Positions 47,891 through 56,194 of a stretch of DNA of 64,000 nucleotides are shown here, in pieces. Source of the DNA: Amycolatopsis sp. QT-25 (GTDB lineage Bacteria; Actinomycetota; Actinomycetes; Mycobacteriales; Pseudonocardiaceae). The notes under the pieces were generated by a model. It did not search any database and had not been told where the DNA came from. It saw only the letters and a program-made list of their open reading frames with translations. How positions within the stretch are numbered: position 1 is the stretch's first letter; each line of letters starts with the position of its first letter. The position numbers were made by a program, and so were the translations under genes. Where the stretch lies: NCBI RefSeq assembly GCF_029369745.1, contig NZ_CP120210.1:1240001-1304000 (forward strand). The letters are read 5' to 3'.

Positions 47891-49072
47891 TCACCACTCT
47901 CGAGGGCAGAACAGCAGCAGCGCCAGGATCACCGCCGCCATCACCGTGAACACCGGCCGCAGCCCGAAGGCCTCCGCGAGCAGCCCGGCCGCCGCCGCGC
48001 CCAGCGGTTTGGTACCCCACGCGACGAGCCGGTGGCCGCTGGTGCCCCTGCCCAGCAGGTGGTCCGGGATGAGCCGTTGCCGCATCGAAACGACGACGAC
48101 GTTCCACACCACGATCCCGGCCCCGCCGAGGAAGAACACCACGCCGACCACGTACGGATTCGTGGTGACCGCCGGGATTCCGACGAGCGCGGCGCCGGTG
48201 AGGAGGCCGAGGATCAGGGCACGGGATCGGCCGAGCGCGAGTTCGATCCGCTCCGCGGCGAAGGACGCCGCGAACCCGCCCAGAGCGATGGTGGCGAGCA
48301 GGAAACCGTAGGCCTGTGTCGTCAGGCCCATCGCCGAAGCGGGACCCACCGCGTAGAGCACGAAGATCGTGAGCATGGCGCTGGTGGCGAAGTTGAACCC
48401 GCCGACCATGATCGCCAGAATCCGGAGAATCCGGTTCGTCCAAAGGAAACGCAGTCCCTCGACGAGGTCTTCGCGCACACTAGTGTCGCGTGTCCCCTCC
48501 GCGCGGAACGAACCCGGGACGAAGAAGAGCGCGGCGACCGAGACGAGCCAAAGTGCCGCGGGTGTCGCGAAGGCGGTGAACGCGCCCGCGGTGACAAGGA
48601 AACCACCCAATGGTGGCCCGGCGAACTCGTTGGCGGTGAGTTCGCCGGCGTAGAGGCGACTGTTGGCCCGCGTCAGCCGAGCACGGCCGACGACCTGAGG
48701 GAGGATCGCCTGCGCGGCCGTGTCGTGGAGCGTTTCGGCGAGCCCGAGTCCAAGCGCGATCACGTAGAGCAGCCAGATGGACCCGAGATCCACTGCGATC
48801 ACCACGGCGAGTGCGGTGAGCAGACCGGCGCGGAACACGTTTGCGGTGAGCATGGCGCGGCGGCGGTCGACACGGTCGGCGAGCACCCCGGCGTGCAGCG
48901 CGAACACCAGCCAGGGCAAGGACGAGACGAAGGCCAGCCCCGCGATGAGTGCCGGTGACCGGGTGAGCTGGACGGCCACCAGACCGAGCGCGATCTTGAT
49001 GATCCCGTCGGCCAGATTCGACAGGCTCGACGCGGTCCAAAGCCGCCAGAAGGCGCTTCCCAGCGAGGTCAT
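47891..49072 (-). CDS. MFS transporter (drug-efflux type)
   Basis: Major facilitator of 393 aa with about twelve helices. The MFS motif between helices 2 and 3 reads HAGVLADRVDRRRAM, and the start SAFWRLWTASSLSNLADGIIKIALGLVAV is typical of the DHA3/macrolide-efflux type. The ATG at 49072 is preferred over 49108 because an inverted repeat, probably an operator, covers the latter. Divergent from an ArsR-type regulator gene, which is the probable repressor. Confidence 0.85.
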   Translation of the reverse strand: MTSLGSAFWRLWTASSLSNLADGIIKIALGLVAVQLTRSPALIAGLAFVSSLPWLVFALHAGVLADRVDRRRAMLTANVFRAGLLTALAVVIAVDLGSIWLLYVIALGLGLAETLHDTAAQAILPQVVGRARLTRANSRLYAGELTANEFAGPPLGGFLVTAGAFTAFATPAALWLVSVAALFFVPGSFRAEGTRDTSVREDLVEGLRFLWTNRILRILAIMVGGFNFATSAMLTIFVLYAVGPASAMGLTTQAYGFLLATIALGGFAASFAAERIELALGRSRALILGLLTGAALVGIPAVTTNPYVVGVVFFLGGAGIVVWNVVVVSMRQRLIPDHLLGRGTSGHRLVAWGTKPLGAAAAGLLAEAFGLRPVFTVMAAVILALLLFCPREW

Positions 49073-49086
49073 CGATCGAGGATCGC

Positions 49087-49114
49087 ACATCGATTTGGAA
49101 AACTCCATCGATGT
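49087..49114. promoter_or_regulatory. inverted repeat ACATCGAT-12-ATCGATGT, probable ArsR operator
   Basis: ACATCGAT (49087-49094) and ATCGATGT (49107-49114) are exact inverted half-sites spaced by 12 bp between the divergent MFS and ArsR-type genes. Spacing and position fit a winged-helix dimer controlling both. Confidence 0.6.
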
Positions 49115-49147
49115 TGCTCTTCTCTATCAGCGCGTTACGCTCCGGTC

Positions 49148-49690
49148 ATGGACGATCAAGTCGCCGCGAGGGTCGCGGACCGGCGGCGTGAGGCGACGGC
49201 GCGTGAGGCGAAGGCGCTCGGGCATCCTCTGCGGTTGCGCATTCTCCGGCTTTGCGGCGAGCGGGAGCTGACCAACAAGGAGCTTGCCGACCGGCTCGGC
49301 AAGGACCCCGGCACGGTGCTCTACCACGTGCGGCAGCTCGCCGAGGCCGGTCTGCTGGAACAGGCGCCCGTGCGCACCGGCGCGAGCGGTGCGCTCGAAA
49401 AGCCCTACCGCGGCGTCGGCAAGAGCTGGTGGCTGAACGGGCCGTTGAACGACAAGGACGAAGAGACCCGGTTCGGGCCGATCGAGGCCTTCCAGGAAGA
49501 ACTACGTGAAGCGGGCCCGGGTTCGGTGCGGGTGGTCGAGCGATTCGCGTTGCACCTCTCACCGGCGGAGGCGACCGAACTCGACAACCGCATCCTCGAC
49601 ATCCTCGACGAGTACATGGCCACCGACCGGCAGCGGCTCGACCGGCCCCTGCTCAACGGGATCTTCTTGCTGCACCGCATGGCCGAGTGA
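49148..49690 (+). CDS. ArsR-type winged-helix regulator
   Basis: Regulator of 180 aa. An N-terminal winged helix reads ALGHPLRLRILRLCGERELTNKELADRLGKDPGTVLYHVRQLAEAGLLEQAP. The HTH_20-like ArsR subgroup is typical; no metal-binding cysteine pair is visible, so it is not a metal sensor. The C-terminal 90 residues (EAFQEELREAGPGSVRVVERFALHLSPAEATEL) may bind a ligand. Divergent MFS gene with shared operator. A strong hairpin follows. Confidence 0.8.
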   Translation: MDDQVAARVADRRREATAREAKALGHPLRLRILRLCGERELTNKELADRLGKDPGTVLYHVRQLAEAGLLEQAPVRTGASGALEKPYRGVGKSWWLNGPLNDKDEETRFGPIEAFQEELREAGPGSVRVVERFALHLSPAEATELDNRILDILDEYMATDRQRLDRPLLNGIFLLHRMAE

Positions 49691-49705
49691 GGTCGAGCGG
49701 GTCAT

Positions 49706-49741
49706 GAGTGGCGTTCCGGGTCGGAACCCGAAACGCCACTC
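49706..49741. terminator. bidirectional terminator hairpin
   Basis: GAGTGGCGTT plus CGGGT pairs with ACCCG plus AACGCCACTC (one internal mismatch) around the loop CGGA, 15 bp after the ArsR-type stop and 12 bp before the end of the convergent epoxide hydrolase. Confidence 0.85.
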
Positions 49742-49753
49742 GCTCGCGCCACG

Positions 49754-50911
49754 TCACGCCAGCTTGCGGAAGAACTCCCGGATGTCGCCCAGCAGGAGGT
49801 CCGGCGCGTCCTGGGTCGCCCAGTGGCTGCCGCGGTCGAATTCCTGCCACGAAACGATGTTCGCGTGGTCCCGCTCGGCGAAGCGCCGCAGCGGCCGGAA
49901 GTCGTAGGCGAAGCTCGCCAGGCCGGTCGGCGCGGTCGTCGGCTCGCTCGGGTGCTCGGTGTGCTTGTCCTCGTAGTAGAACCGCGCCGCCGAGGCCGCG
50001 GTGTTGGTGAGCCAGTACAGGGTGGCGTTGGTGAGCACGTGGTCGTCATTCGTGCCCGCCAGCAGTTGCGCGCTCCAGGCCAGCTGGCCGGTCGGCGAGT
50101 CGGCGAGCGCGTGCGCGAGGTTCTGCGGCGCGCTCTCCTGGAGTTTCGCGTAACCGGACATGTCGTCGTTGAAGTGCTGTAGGAACTGCAGGTACTCCAG
50201 CTCCTGTTCGGTCATGCCCTCGAACTCCGCCGGATCCCCGCTGGGGAAGGAGAACAGCTGCGTGACGTGTACGCCGATCACGTGTTCGGCGTCGGCGCGG
50301 CCGACCTCGGGGGCGACGAACGAACCGGCGTCGTTGCCGTGCGTGCCGTAGCGCTCGTAGCCCAGACGGCGCATCAGCTCGGCCCACGCCTTCGCGGTGC
50401 GGTAGCGGTTCCAGCCCTTCTCGTGGGTGGCACCGGAGAAGCCGAAGCCGGGCAGCGAAGGGATCACCACGTGGAAGGCGTCAGCCGCGTCGCCGCCGTG
50501 GGAGCGCGGGTCCGTCAGCTGATCGATCAGGTCGAGGTACTCGAAGACCGAGTTCGGCCAGCCGTGGGTGAGGATCAGCGGCGTGGCGTCCGGCTCCGGA
50601 GAGCGGACGTGCAGGAAGTGGATGTTCTGCCCGTCGATCTCCGTGGTGAACTGCGGGTACTCGTTGAGCTTCGCCTCCCACTCGCGCCAGTCGTAGCCCT
50701 CGCGCCAGTACGCGACCAGGCGCTGCACGTAGTCCAGCGGCACGCCGTACTCCCAGCCCGGCGTGACCGGTCCACGCTGCACCCCGTCGGTCACCTGGTC
50801 GGCGGGCAGTTCGTTCGCCCAGCGGACGCGGCCCAGCCGGTCGGCCAGGTCGTCCAGCTCGGCCTGCGGGACGTCGATGCGGAAGGGCTTGATCTCCGTG
50901 TTTTCGTTCAT
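49754..50911 (-). CDS. epoxide hydrolase (alpha/beta hydrolase, EHN domain)
   Basis: Epoxide hydrolase of the microsomal-like type, 385 aa. The N-terminal EHN region (IKPFRIDVPQAELDDLADRLGRVRWANEL) leads into the alpha/beta hydrolase: oxyanion motif LTHGWPNSVFEYLDL, nucleophile Asp in GTHGNDAGSFVAPE, and a C-terminal His region (REFDRGSHWATQDAPDLL type, with GSHWA). It converts epoxides to diols. ATG 50911. It is divergent from a WYL regulator gene with a 19-bp palindrome between them and converges with the ArsR-type gene. Confidence 0.88.
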   Translation of the reverse strand: MNENTEIKPFRIDVPQAELDDLADRLGRVRWANELPADQVTDGVQRGPVTPGWEYGVPLDYVQRLVAYWREGYDWREWEAKLNEYPQFTTEIDGQNIHFLHVRSPEPDATPLILTHGWPNSVFEYLDLIDQLTDPRSHGGDAADAFHVVIPSLPGFGFSGATHEKGWNRYRTAKAWAELMRRLGYERYGTHGNDAGSFVAPEVGRADAEHVIGVHVTQLFSFPSGDPAEFEGMTEQELEYLQFLQHFNDDMSGYAKLQESAPQNLAHALADSPTGQLAWSAQLLAGTNDDHVLTNATLYWLTNTAASAARFYYEDKHTEHPSEPTTAPTGLASFAYDFRPLRRFAERDHANIVSWQEFDRGSHWATQDAPDLLLGDIREFFRKLA

Positions 50912-50932
50912 GAGACCAAGGTAGAGTGCCAT

Positions 50933-50951
50933 TAGGAACGTCACGTTCCTA
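50933..50951. promoter_or_regulatory. operator palindrome between epoxide hydrolase and WYL regulator
   Basis: TAGGAACGTCACGTTCCTA is a perfect 19-bp palindrome with a central C, 21 bp from each start codon region. It probably binds the WYL-family regulator at 50973 and controls both genes. Confidence 0.85.
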
Positions 50952-50972
50952 TTGGAGGAGCAGCCTGAAAAA

Positions 50973-51935
50973 ATGTTGGAAACCTCGGCAAGACTGCTGC
51001 GTCTACTCTCCCTCCTGCAGGCCCCCCGCGACTGGACCGGCACCGAACTGGCGGAACGCCTGGAGGTCAGCGCCCGGACGATCCGCAACGACGTCGAGCG
51101 GCTGCGCGCGCTCGGCTATCCGGTGAACGCGACCCGTGGCTCGGTCGGCGGCTACCGGCTCGGTGCCGGCGCCGAGCTGCCACCGTTGCTGCTGGACGAC
51201 GAGGAGGCCGTCGCCGTCGCGATCGGCCTGCGCACCGCGGCGGGCGGCACCATCGCGGGCGTGGAGGAGACGTCGTTGCGCGCGCTCGCGAAACTCGAGC
51301 GAGTGCTGCCGTCGCGGTTGCGGCGCCGCGTGAACGCCCTGCAGGCGTACACCATCCCGGTGCCGAGGGACGAGCCCGGCCCGCGCGTCGCCGCCGAGAC
51401 CCTCACCGTGCTGACGGCCTGCTGCCGGGACCGTGAGGTGCTGCGCTTCGGCTACCGCGCCCACGACGGTTCGGAAAGCATCCGGAAGGTCGAGCCCTAT
51501 CGCCTGGTGAACTGGGGTCGCCGCTGGTACCTGGTGGCCTGGGACCTCGACCGCGGCGACTGGCGCACCTTCCGTGTCGACCGGCTGACCCCGCGTGTCC
51601 CGGCCGGTCCGCGGTTCACCGCGCGTGAGCTGCCCGAGGACGTCACCGACCGGGTGCGGCGCGGTGTCTCGTCCGCCGCGTGGCGGTACCGGGCCGACGT
51701 CACCGTGCACGCGTCCGCCGAAGAGGTGACCGCGCGGATCAACCCCGCCGTCGGCACGGTCGAGGCCGTCGACGCGGACACGTGCGTGCTGCACACCGGG
51801 GCGGACAGCATCGAGACGATGGCCGTCCACTTGGGACTGCTCGATCTCCCGTTCCGGGTCACCGGCCCCCCGCAATTGGTCACCTACTTGCGGGAGTTGG
51901 CCGGCCGGTACCGCGACGCGACCGCAAGTAGGTGA
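50973..51935 (+). CDS. WYL-domain (YafY-type) transcriptional regulator
   Basis: Regulator of 320 aa. An N-terminal HTH_11 reads RLLRLLSLLQAPRDWTGTELAERLEVSARTIRNDVERLRALGYPV. The WYL domain covers about residues 130-310, with the signature region KVEPYRLVNWGRRWYLVAWDLDRGDWRTFRVDRL; WYL domains bind small ligands or nucleic acid. GGAGGAG lies upstream of ATG 50973. Its last 23 codons overlap the left arm of a 27-bp inverted repeat, and its stop codon lies in the right arm. Confidence 0.88.
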   Translation: MLETSARLLRLLSLLQAPRDWTGTELAERLEVSARTIRNDVERLRALGYPVNATRGSVGGYRLGAGAELPPLLLDDEEAVAVAIGLRTAAGGTIAGVEETSLRALAKLERVLPSRLRRRVNALQAYTIPVPRDEPGPRVAAETLTVLTACCRDREVLRFGYRAHDGSESIRKVEPYRLVNWGRRWYLVAWDLDRGDWRTFRVDRLTPRVPAGPRFTARELPEDVTDRVRRGVSSAAWRYRADVTVHASAEEVTARINPAVGTVEAVDADTCVLHTGADSIETMAVHLGLLDLPFRVTGPPQLVTYLRELAGRYRDATASR

Positions 51936-51949
51936 CCAATTGCGGGGGG
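51866..51949. terminator. 27-bp-arm inverted repeat spanning the WYL gene end
   Basis: Perfect 27-bp arms at 51866-51892 and 51923-51949, around a 30-nt loop, start with CCCCCCGCAATTGGTCACCT. The left arm codes for residues near RVTGPPQLVTYLRELA; the right arm contains the TGA and ends 1 bp before the convergent sulfatase stop. It serves as a shared terminator while encoding protein. Confidence 0.85.
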
Positions 51950-53629
51950 TCAGTGAGCGAAGGTGGTCAGGAAGCGGTCCCGGAACGTGTCCATCCGCCA
52001 CACCGGCGCGGTCCGGCCGGGGTTCAGGCCGTCCGGCCAATGCCAACCGGTGATCTTGCCGAGGACGGCCTTGTCCCGTGTGACCACGGTGATGGGCACG
52101 TCGCGATCCGCGCCCGCCCCGGCGACGATCGGATTCGGCTGGTGGTCGCCGAGGAAGACGAGCACGAGATCGTCGTCGCCGTACGTCTCCACGAACGAGA
52201 TGAGCGCGTTCAGCGAGTACGCGATCGAGTCACCGTACGCGCCGCGCACCTTGGCGGGGTCGGTGAACACCTCTTCGGGTGGTTTTCCCTGCGAGGGCAT
52301 GGGCTGGTAGACCGCCCCGTCGCCGACGGCGGTCCAGTCGACCATGCGGGGGAGCGGAGTCCACGGCCAGTGACTGGTGACCAGATCGATTTCCGCCATC
52401 AGCGGCGGCCGGTCCGGCTTCGCGCGTTCGGCACGCTGGAAGGCCGAAAGCGTGAACTGGTCCGGCATCGTGGCGTAGGAGAACGACGGACCGCGATACC
52501 CGATGTTGCGGGAGTCGTAGTAGCGGTCGTAGCCGTAGACCTTGCCCTCCGGCCAGTCCGCGGTATGCGCCGGTACGACGCCGGCCGTCTCCCAGCCCGC
52601 GCGTCCGAACGCGCCGCCGAGGGTGAGCCGGTCGGTCCGCACGAAGTGGTCGTAGCGATGTTGACTGTCGATCCAGACCCCGGATCGGAACGTCGAGTGC
52701 GCCAGCCAGCTTCCCGCGCTCGTCGTCGGCGACGTCAGGAAGGCGCTGCGTGAGCCGTATCCGGCGTTCTTCAGCCGCGTGGTCCCGGCGTCGAGAACCG
52801 CGCCGACCTTGGGTGCGATGTCGGAGTCCTGGACGGCCACTCGTCCGTAGCTCTCGACGAAGGTGAACAGGACGTCTTTGCCGCGCAACGCGTTCAGCAG
52901 CCCCGAAGGCGCAGTGTCCCGAAAGGCGTCGACGGCGACTTCCTCGGCGAAGGCCTCCCGATCGCGAATGCCGGCCCACACTTGGCGGAGGTCTTCGTAG
53001 GCGAAGGCGACCGTGCTGCGGGACGCGAGCGGCTGCCCCGGAACGAGCTGCGCGCCCGAGACCGCGCACCCCGCCCAGAGCACGCTGAGCACCGCCGTCA
53101 CCCGGGTCGCCGCGGTACGCCGCCCGGCCACCACCCGGCTCAACCGCAGCACCGCCAGCGCCATCAGCACGGTCACGACCACGGCCAGCAGCGTCAGCCC
53201 GGCGAACGACGCGATCGCGCCCGCCCGGCCGATGGACGTGCCGAGCAGCTCGACGCCGTTGCCGAGCACCCCCCAGTCGAACACCGGGTCGAAGCGCCGG
53301 TCGAGTGCGAGCCCGAAGCCGATGTCGATGGCCTTGACGACGGTCAAGACCCCGAGGACCGCGCCGGCGGACACCGCGAAGATCCGCCTCGCGCCGTCGC
53401 GCAGCATCAGCACGACGGCCACCCCGAGCAGCGCTTCCACCGGCAGCCGCACGAACGTCTCCGGTGTCAGCCCATCCAGCCCATCCAGCCCACCGAGGTC
53501 GTCCGGCGCGAGCAGGGCGAACAGCACGAGGGCGGCGGACAGCGTCGTCGCCGCGCCGGACGCGATCTCGCGGGCTGTCGTCCGGTCGCCGGGCAGGCCG
53601 GCCAGGGCGGAACGCGGGAAAACCGACAA
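51950..53629 (-). CDS. LTA-synthase-like membrane sulfatase-fold protein
   Basis: Membrane-anchored protein of about 559 aa. Five or so N-terminal helices (TTLSAALVLFALLAPDDL, LPVEALLGVAVVLMLRD, IASFAGLTLLAVVVTVLMALAVL, VTAVLSVLWAGCAVSGA) precede an extracellular alkaline-phosphatase/sulfatase fold. Metal-site segments are VLFTFVESYGR, TSPTTSAGSWLAHST (candidate Thr/Ser nucleophile), YDRYYDSRNIGYRGP and LVFLGDHQPNP. The architecture resembles lipoteichoic acid synthase or phosphoglycerol transferases; actinomycetes lack classical LTA, so the acceptor is uncertain. The TTG at 53629 has AAGGAACC upstream; a GTG start further upstream is also possible. Confidence 0.75.
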   Translation of the reverse strand: MSVFPRSALAGLPGDRTTAREIASGAATTLSAALVLFALLAPDDLGGLDGLDGLTPETFVRLPVEALLGVAVVLMLRDGARRIFAVSAGAVLGVLTVVKAIDIGFGLALDRRFDPVFDWGVLGNGVELLGTSIGRAGAIASFAGLTLLAVVVTVLMALAVLRLSRVVAGRRTAATRVTAVLSVLWAGCAVSGAQLVPGQPLASRSTVAFAYEDLRQVWAGIRDREAFAEEVAVDAFRDTAPSGLLNALRGKDVLFTFVESYGRVAVQDSDIAPKVGAVLDAGTTRLKNAGYGSRSAFLTSPTTSAGSWLAHSTFRSGVWIDSQHRYDHFVRTDRLTLGGAFGRAGWETAGVVPAHTADWPEGKVYGYDRYYDSRNIGYRGPSFSYATMPDQFTLSAFQRAERAKPDRPPLMAEIDLVTSHWPWTPLPRMVDWTAVGDGAVYQPMPSQGKPPEEVFTDPAKVRGAYGDSIAYSLNALISFVETYGDDDLVLVFLGDHQPNPIVAGAGADRDVPITVVTRDKAVLGKITGWHWPDGLNPGRTAPVWRMDTFRDRFLTTFAH

Positions 53630-53902
53630 GGCTGGTTCCTTCCGGGGTGGGCTGCCTTCATCGGGTGACACGGACGGCGGGCCCCGGCGGTTCAGCCCGA
53701 GCGCCAGGGGTCTTCGAGCAGCGCGGCGAGCGCGACCATCGTGGACCGCGAGGAGCCGTACCGGGTGACGGTCAGCGTGGCGGAGCATCGCGTCGTCTCG
53801 GAAAGCGCCGCGGACCAAGGTCGAGTCCGCCCCGGCCGGCGCATCCGGGTCGGGCACGTGCCCGCGGGCTGGACGGGGCCTGCGGGCCGGTAGCCTGCGC
53901 TG

Positions 53903-54520
53903 GTGAGCGAACAGATCTGGGCGGCCCTCGGTGCGACGTCCCTCGACGAAGTCCGGCGGCGGGCCGCGGTGATCGACGCGGTCACCGAGATCGAACCGGT
54001 CGAGGTGGACGGCGCGGAGCGATTCGCCTGGAACGACGGCGGCGGGCAGTCGGCGGTCTGGTATTTCACGCCGGACAAGCAGGCGCTGCTGCTGACCTTC
54101 GACCACGAGTCGGAGCTGAACCTGTACGCCGAAGAGGACTACTCGGTGCAGGAGGCGCTCTACGGCGGCGTGCCCGAACACCTCGTCGCGCTGGTGCGGA
54201 ACCGCCCCGAGAACTACGAGTCGCTGAACCTCGTCGATACCGGGACGGGAGCGGCGATCCACTACGCCGGTGGCGTGTTCTGGTTCGACGGCGAGCGGTG
54301 GACACAGGCCGAAGGCTTCCTGGAGCACTGCCGCCGGGAAGACCTGGATCCGCTGAGCGAGTCGGGGTTCGCCTACTGCGTCGGTCATTACCGGTTCGGC
54401 GAGGACTTCACACCCGAGGCGATCGTCGAGGAACGTGCCGCCGACGGCTGGTACGAAGACGACGCGGAACGGGAGAAGGCGCTGGCCGAGATCCGGGAGA
54501 TCTTCGCGCGGCTCGGCTGA
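53903..54520 (+). CDS. unrecognised acidic cytosolic protein
   Basis: Hypothetical protein of 205 aa, strongly acidic (many Asp/Glu), without signal or membrane segments. Regular segments such as AVWYFTPDKQALLLTFDHESELNLYAEEDYSVQEALYGGVPEHL suggest an alpha/beta fold of the kind found in immunity-like or SUKH-like proteins, but I cannot assign a family. GTG start follows GCGCTG without a clear ribosome site. It lies 49 bp upstream of the PhoD gene, so they may be co-transcribed. The 273 bp before it hold no recognisable feature. Confidence 0.6.
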   Translation: MSEQIWAALGATSLDEVRRRAAVIDAVTEIEPVEVDGAERFAWNDGGGQSAVWYFTPDKQALLLTFDHESELNLYAEEDYSVQEALYGGVPEHLVALVRNRPENYESLNLVDTGTGAAIHYAGGVFWFDGERWTQAEGFLEHCRREDLDPLSESGFAYCVGHYRFGEDFTPEAIVEERAADGWYEDDAEREKALAEIREIFARLG

Positions 54521-54569
54521 GGCTCCCCTCAGCGCACGATCTTGGCTTCGCTGTGGCACCGTTTCAGGC

Positions 54570-56165
54570 ATGAGTCTGCTCCTGGGGCCGTTGCTGCGCC
54601 ATGTCGACGAGACGTCGGCGACGCTGTGGGTCGAGACCGACACCGCGAGTGAGGTCGAAGTCCTCGGCACGACCACGAGAACGTTCGAGATCCGGGGTCA
54701 CCACTACGCCCTGCTCGTACTGACCGGGCTCGAACCCGGCACCTGCACCGAGTACGAAGTGCGCGTGGACGGCGAAAAGGCCTGGCCGCTGCCGGAGTCC
54801 GAATTCCCGCCCAGCCGCATCCGGACCCTGCCCGAGAACGAGTCCCGGGTCCGGCTCGTGTTCGGCTCCTGCCGCAAACCGCACGACGGCGACACCTTCG
54901 GCCCGGACGCGCTCGCCGCGTACGCCCGCCGGATGGCCGGCGGCGAGGAATCCGAGTGGCCGCAGGCGTTGTTGATGCTCGGAGACCAGGTCTACGCCGA
55001 CGAGACCACCGACGAGACGCAGGAATGGCTGAAGAAGCGTCGCGACACCTCGAAGCCGCCCGGCACCGAGGTGACGGACTTCGAGGAGTACACGCACCTC
55101 TACCTCGAAGCCTGGGGCGAGCCGACGATCCGCTGGCTGCTCTCCACCGTGCCCACGTCGATGATCTTCGACGACCACGACGTCCGCGACGACTGGAACA
55201 CCTCCCACACGTGGCGGCAGCAGATGCGCGCCCAGCCGTGGTGGCAGGAGCGCCTGCGCGGGGCGATCATGTCGTACTGGGTCTACCAGCACCTCGGTAA
55301 TCTCGGCCCCGCCGAACTCGCCGAGGACCCGACCTACCAGAAGGCCGTCTCCTCCGGAGAGGACAACGCCGACCTGCTCGTCGCCTACGCCGACGAAGCC
55401 GACAACGAACGCGACGGCACCAAGGGCGCCCGATGGAGTTACCGGCGCGACTTCGGCAAGGTGCGGCTGCTGGTCATCGACAGCCGGGCGGGCCGGATCC
55501 TGGAGCCCGGCCATCGGTCGATGGTCGACGACGACGAGTTCGACTGGATCGAGGACAACGCCGCGAACGACGATGAGCCGTGCGACCACCTGCTCATCGG
55601 GTCCTCGCTGCCGTGGCTGCTGCCGCCGGTCATCTCCCACCTGCAGTCCCTCAACGAGCGGGCCTGCAACCGTCCCGGCTGGCGAGGACGGCTCGCGGAG
55701 CAGATCCGGCAGGCGGGCGACCTCGAACACTGGGCGGCGTTCCGCGCGTCGTTCGACCGGCTCGCCGCCATGATCGCGCGCGAGGGGCGCGTGGAGGATC
55801 CGCCCGCCACCATCTCGGTGCTCTCCGGCGACGTCCATCACGCCTACATCGCCGAGGCACGCTACCCGGAGCCGGTGACGTCGGCGGTGTACCAGCTCAC
55901 CTGCTCGCCGGTGCACAACGCGATGCCGCGGCCGCTCCGGCTCGCGTTCGCCGCCACTTGGTCGGCCTCGCTGGCGAAGCTCACGCGCCGATGGGCGGCG
56001 CGGGGCGGTGTCGAACCCCTGCCACTCGGCTGGGAAAAGACGTCGGGACCGCATTTCGGCAACGTCATCGCCACGGTCGAGACCGACGGCCGCTCCGCCG
56101 TCACGACGATCGAACAGGCCGTCGGTGACGGGCTGACCGAAGTAGCCAGGCAGAGGCTCGCCTGA
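54570..56165 (+). CDS. PhoD-like metallophosphatase
   Basis: Alkaline-phosphatase-D-family enzyme, 531 aa. A fibronectin-like N-terminal region (HVDETSATLWVETDTASEVEVLG) precedes the metallophosphatase domain. Metal-binding segments are VFGSCRKPHDGDTFGP, LMLGDQVYADETTDE, MIFDDHDVRDDWN and VLSGDVHHAYIAEARY. No Tat signal peptide is visible (the N terminus is MSLLLGPLLRHVDE), so it seems cytosolic, unlike exported PhoD of Streptomyces. Its substrate could be nucleotides or phosphodiesters. Followed by htpG after 30 bp. Confidence 0.85.
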   Translation: MSLLLGPLLRHVDETSATLWVETDTASEVEVLGTTTRTFEIRGHHYALLVLTGLEPGTCTEYEVRVDGEKAWPLPESEFPPSRIRTLPENESRVRLVFGSCRKPHDGDTFGPDALAAYARRMAGGEESEWPQALLMLGDQVYADETTDETQEWLKKRRDTSKPPGTEVTDFEEYTHLYLEAWGEPTIRWLLSTVPTSMIFDDHDVRDDWNTSHTWRQQMRAQPWWQERLRGAIMSYWVYQHLGNLGPAELAEDPTYQKAVSSGEDNADLLVAYADEADNERDGTKGARWSYRRDFGKVRLLVIDSRAGRILEPGHRSMVDDDEFDWIEDNAANDDEPCDHLLIGSSLPWLLPPVISHLQSLNERACNRPGWRGRLAEQIRQAGDLEHWAAFRASFDRLAAMIAREGRVEDPPATISVLSGDVHHAYIAEARYPEPVTSAVYQLTCSPVHNAMPRPLRLAFAATWSASLAKLTRRWAARGGVEPLPLGWEKTSGPHFGNVIATVETDGRSAVTTIEQAVGDGLTEVARQRLA

Positions 56166-56194
56166 CCCGCTCCCGCGCTCGGTAATATCGCCGC

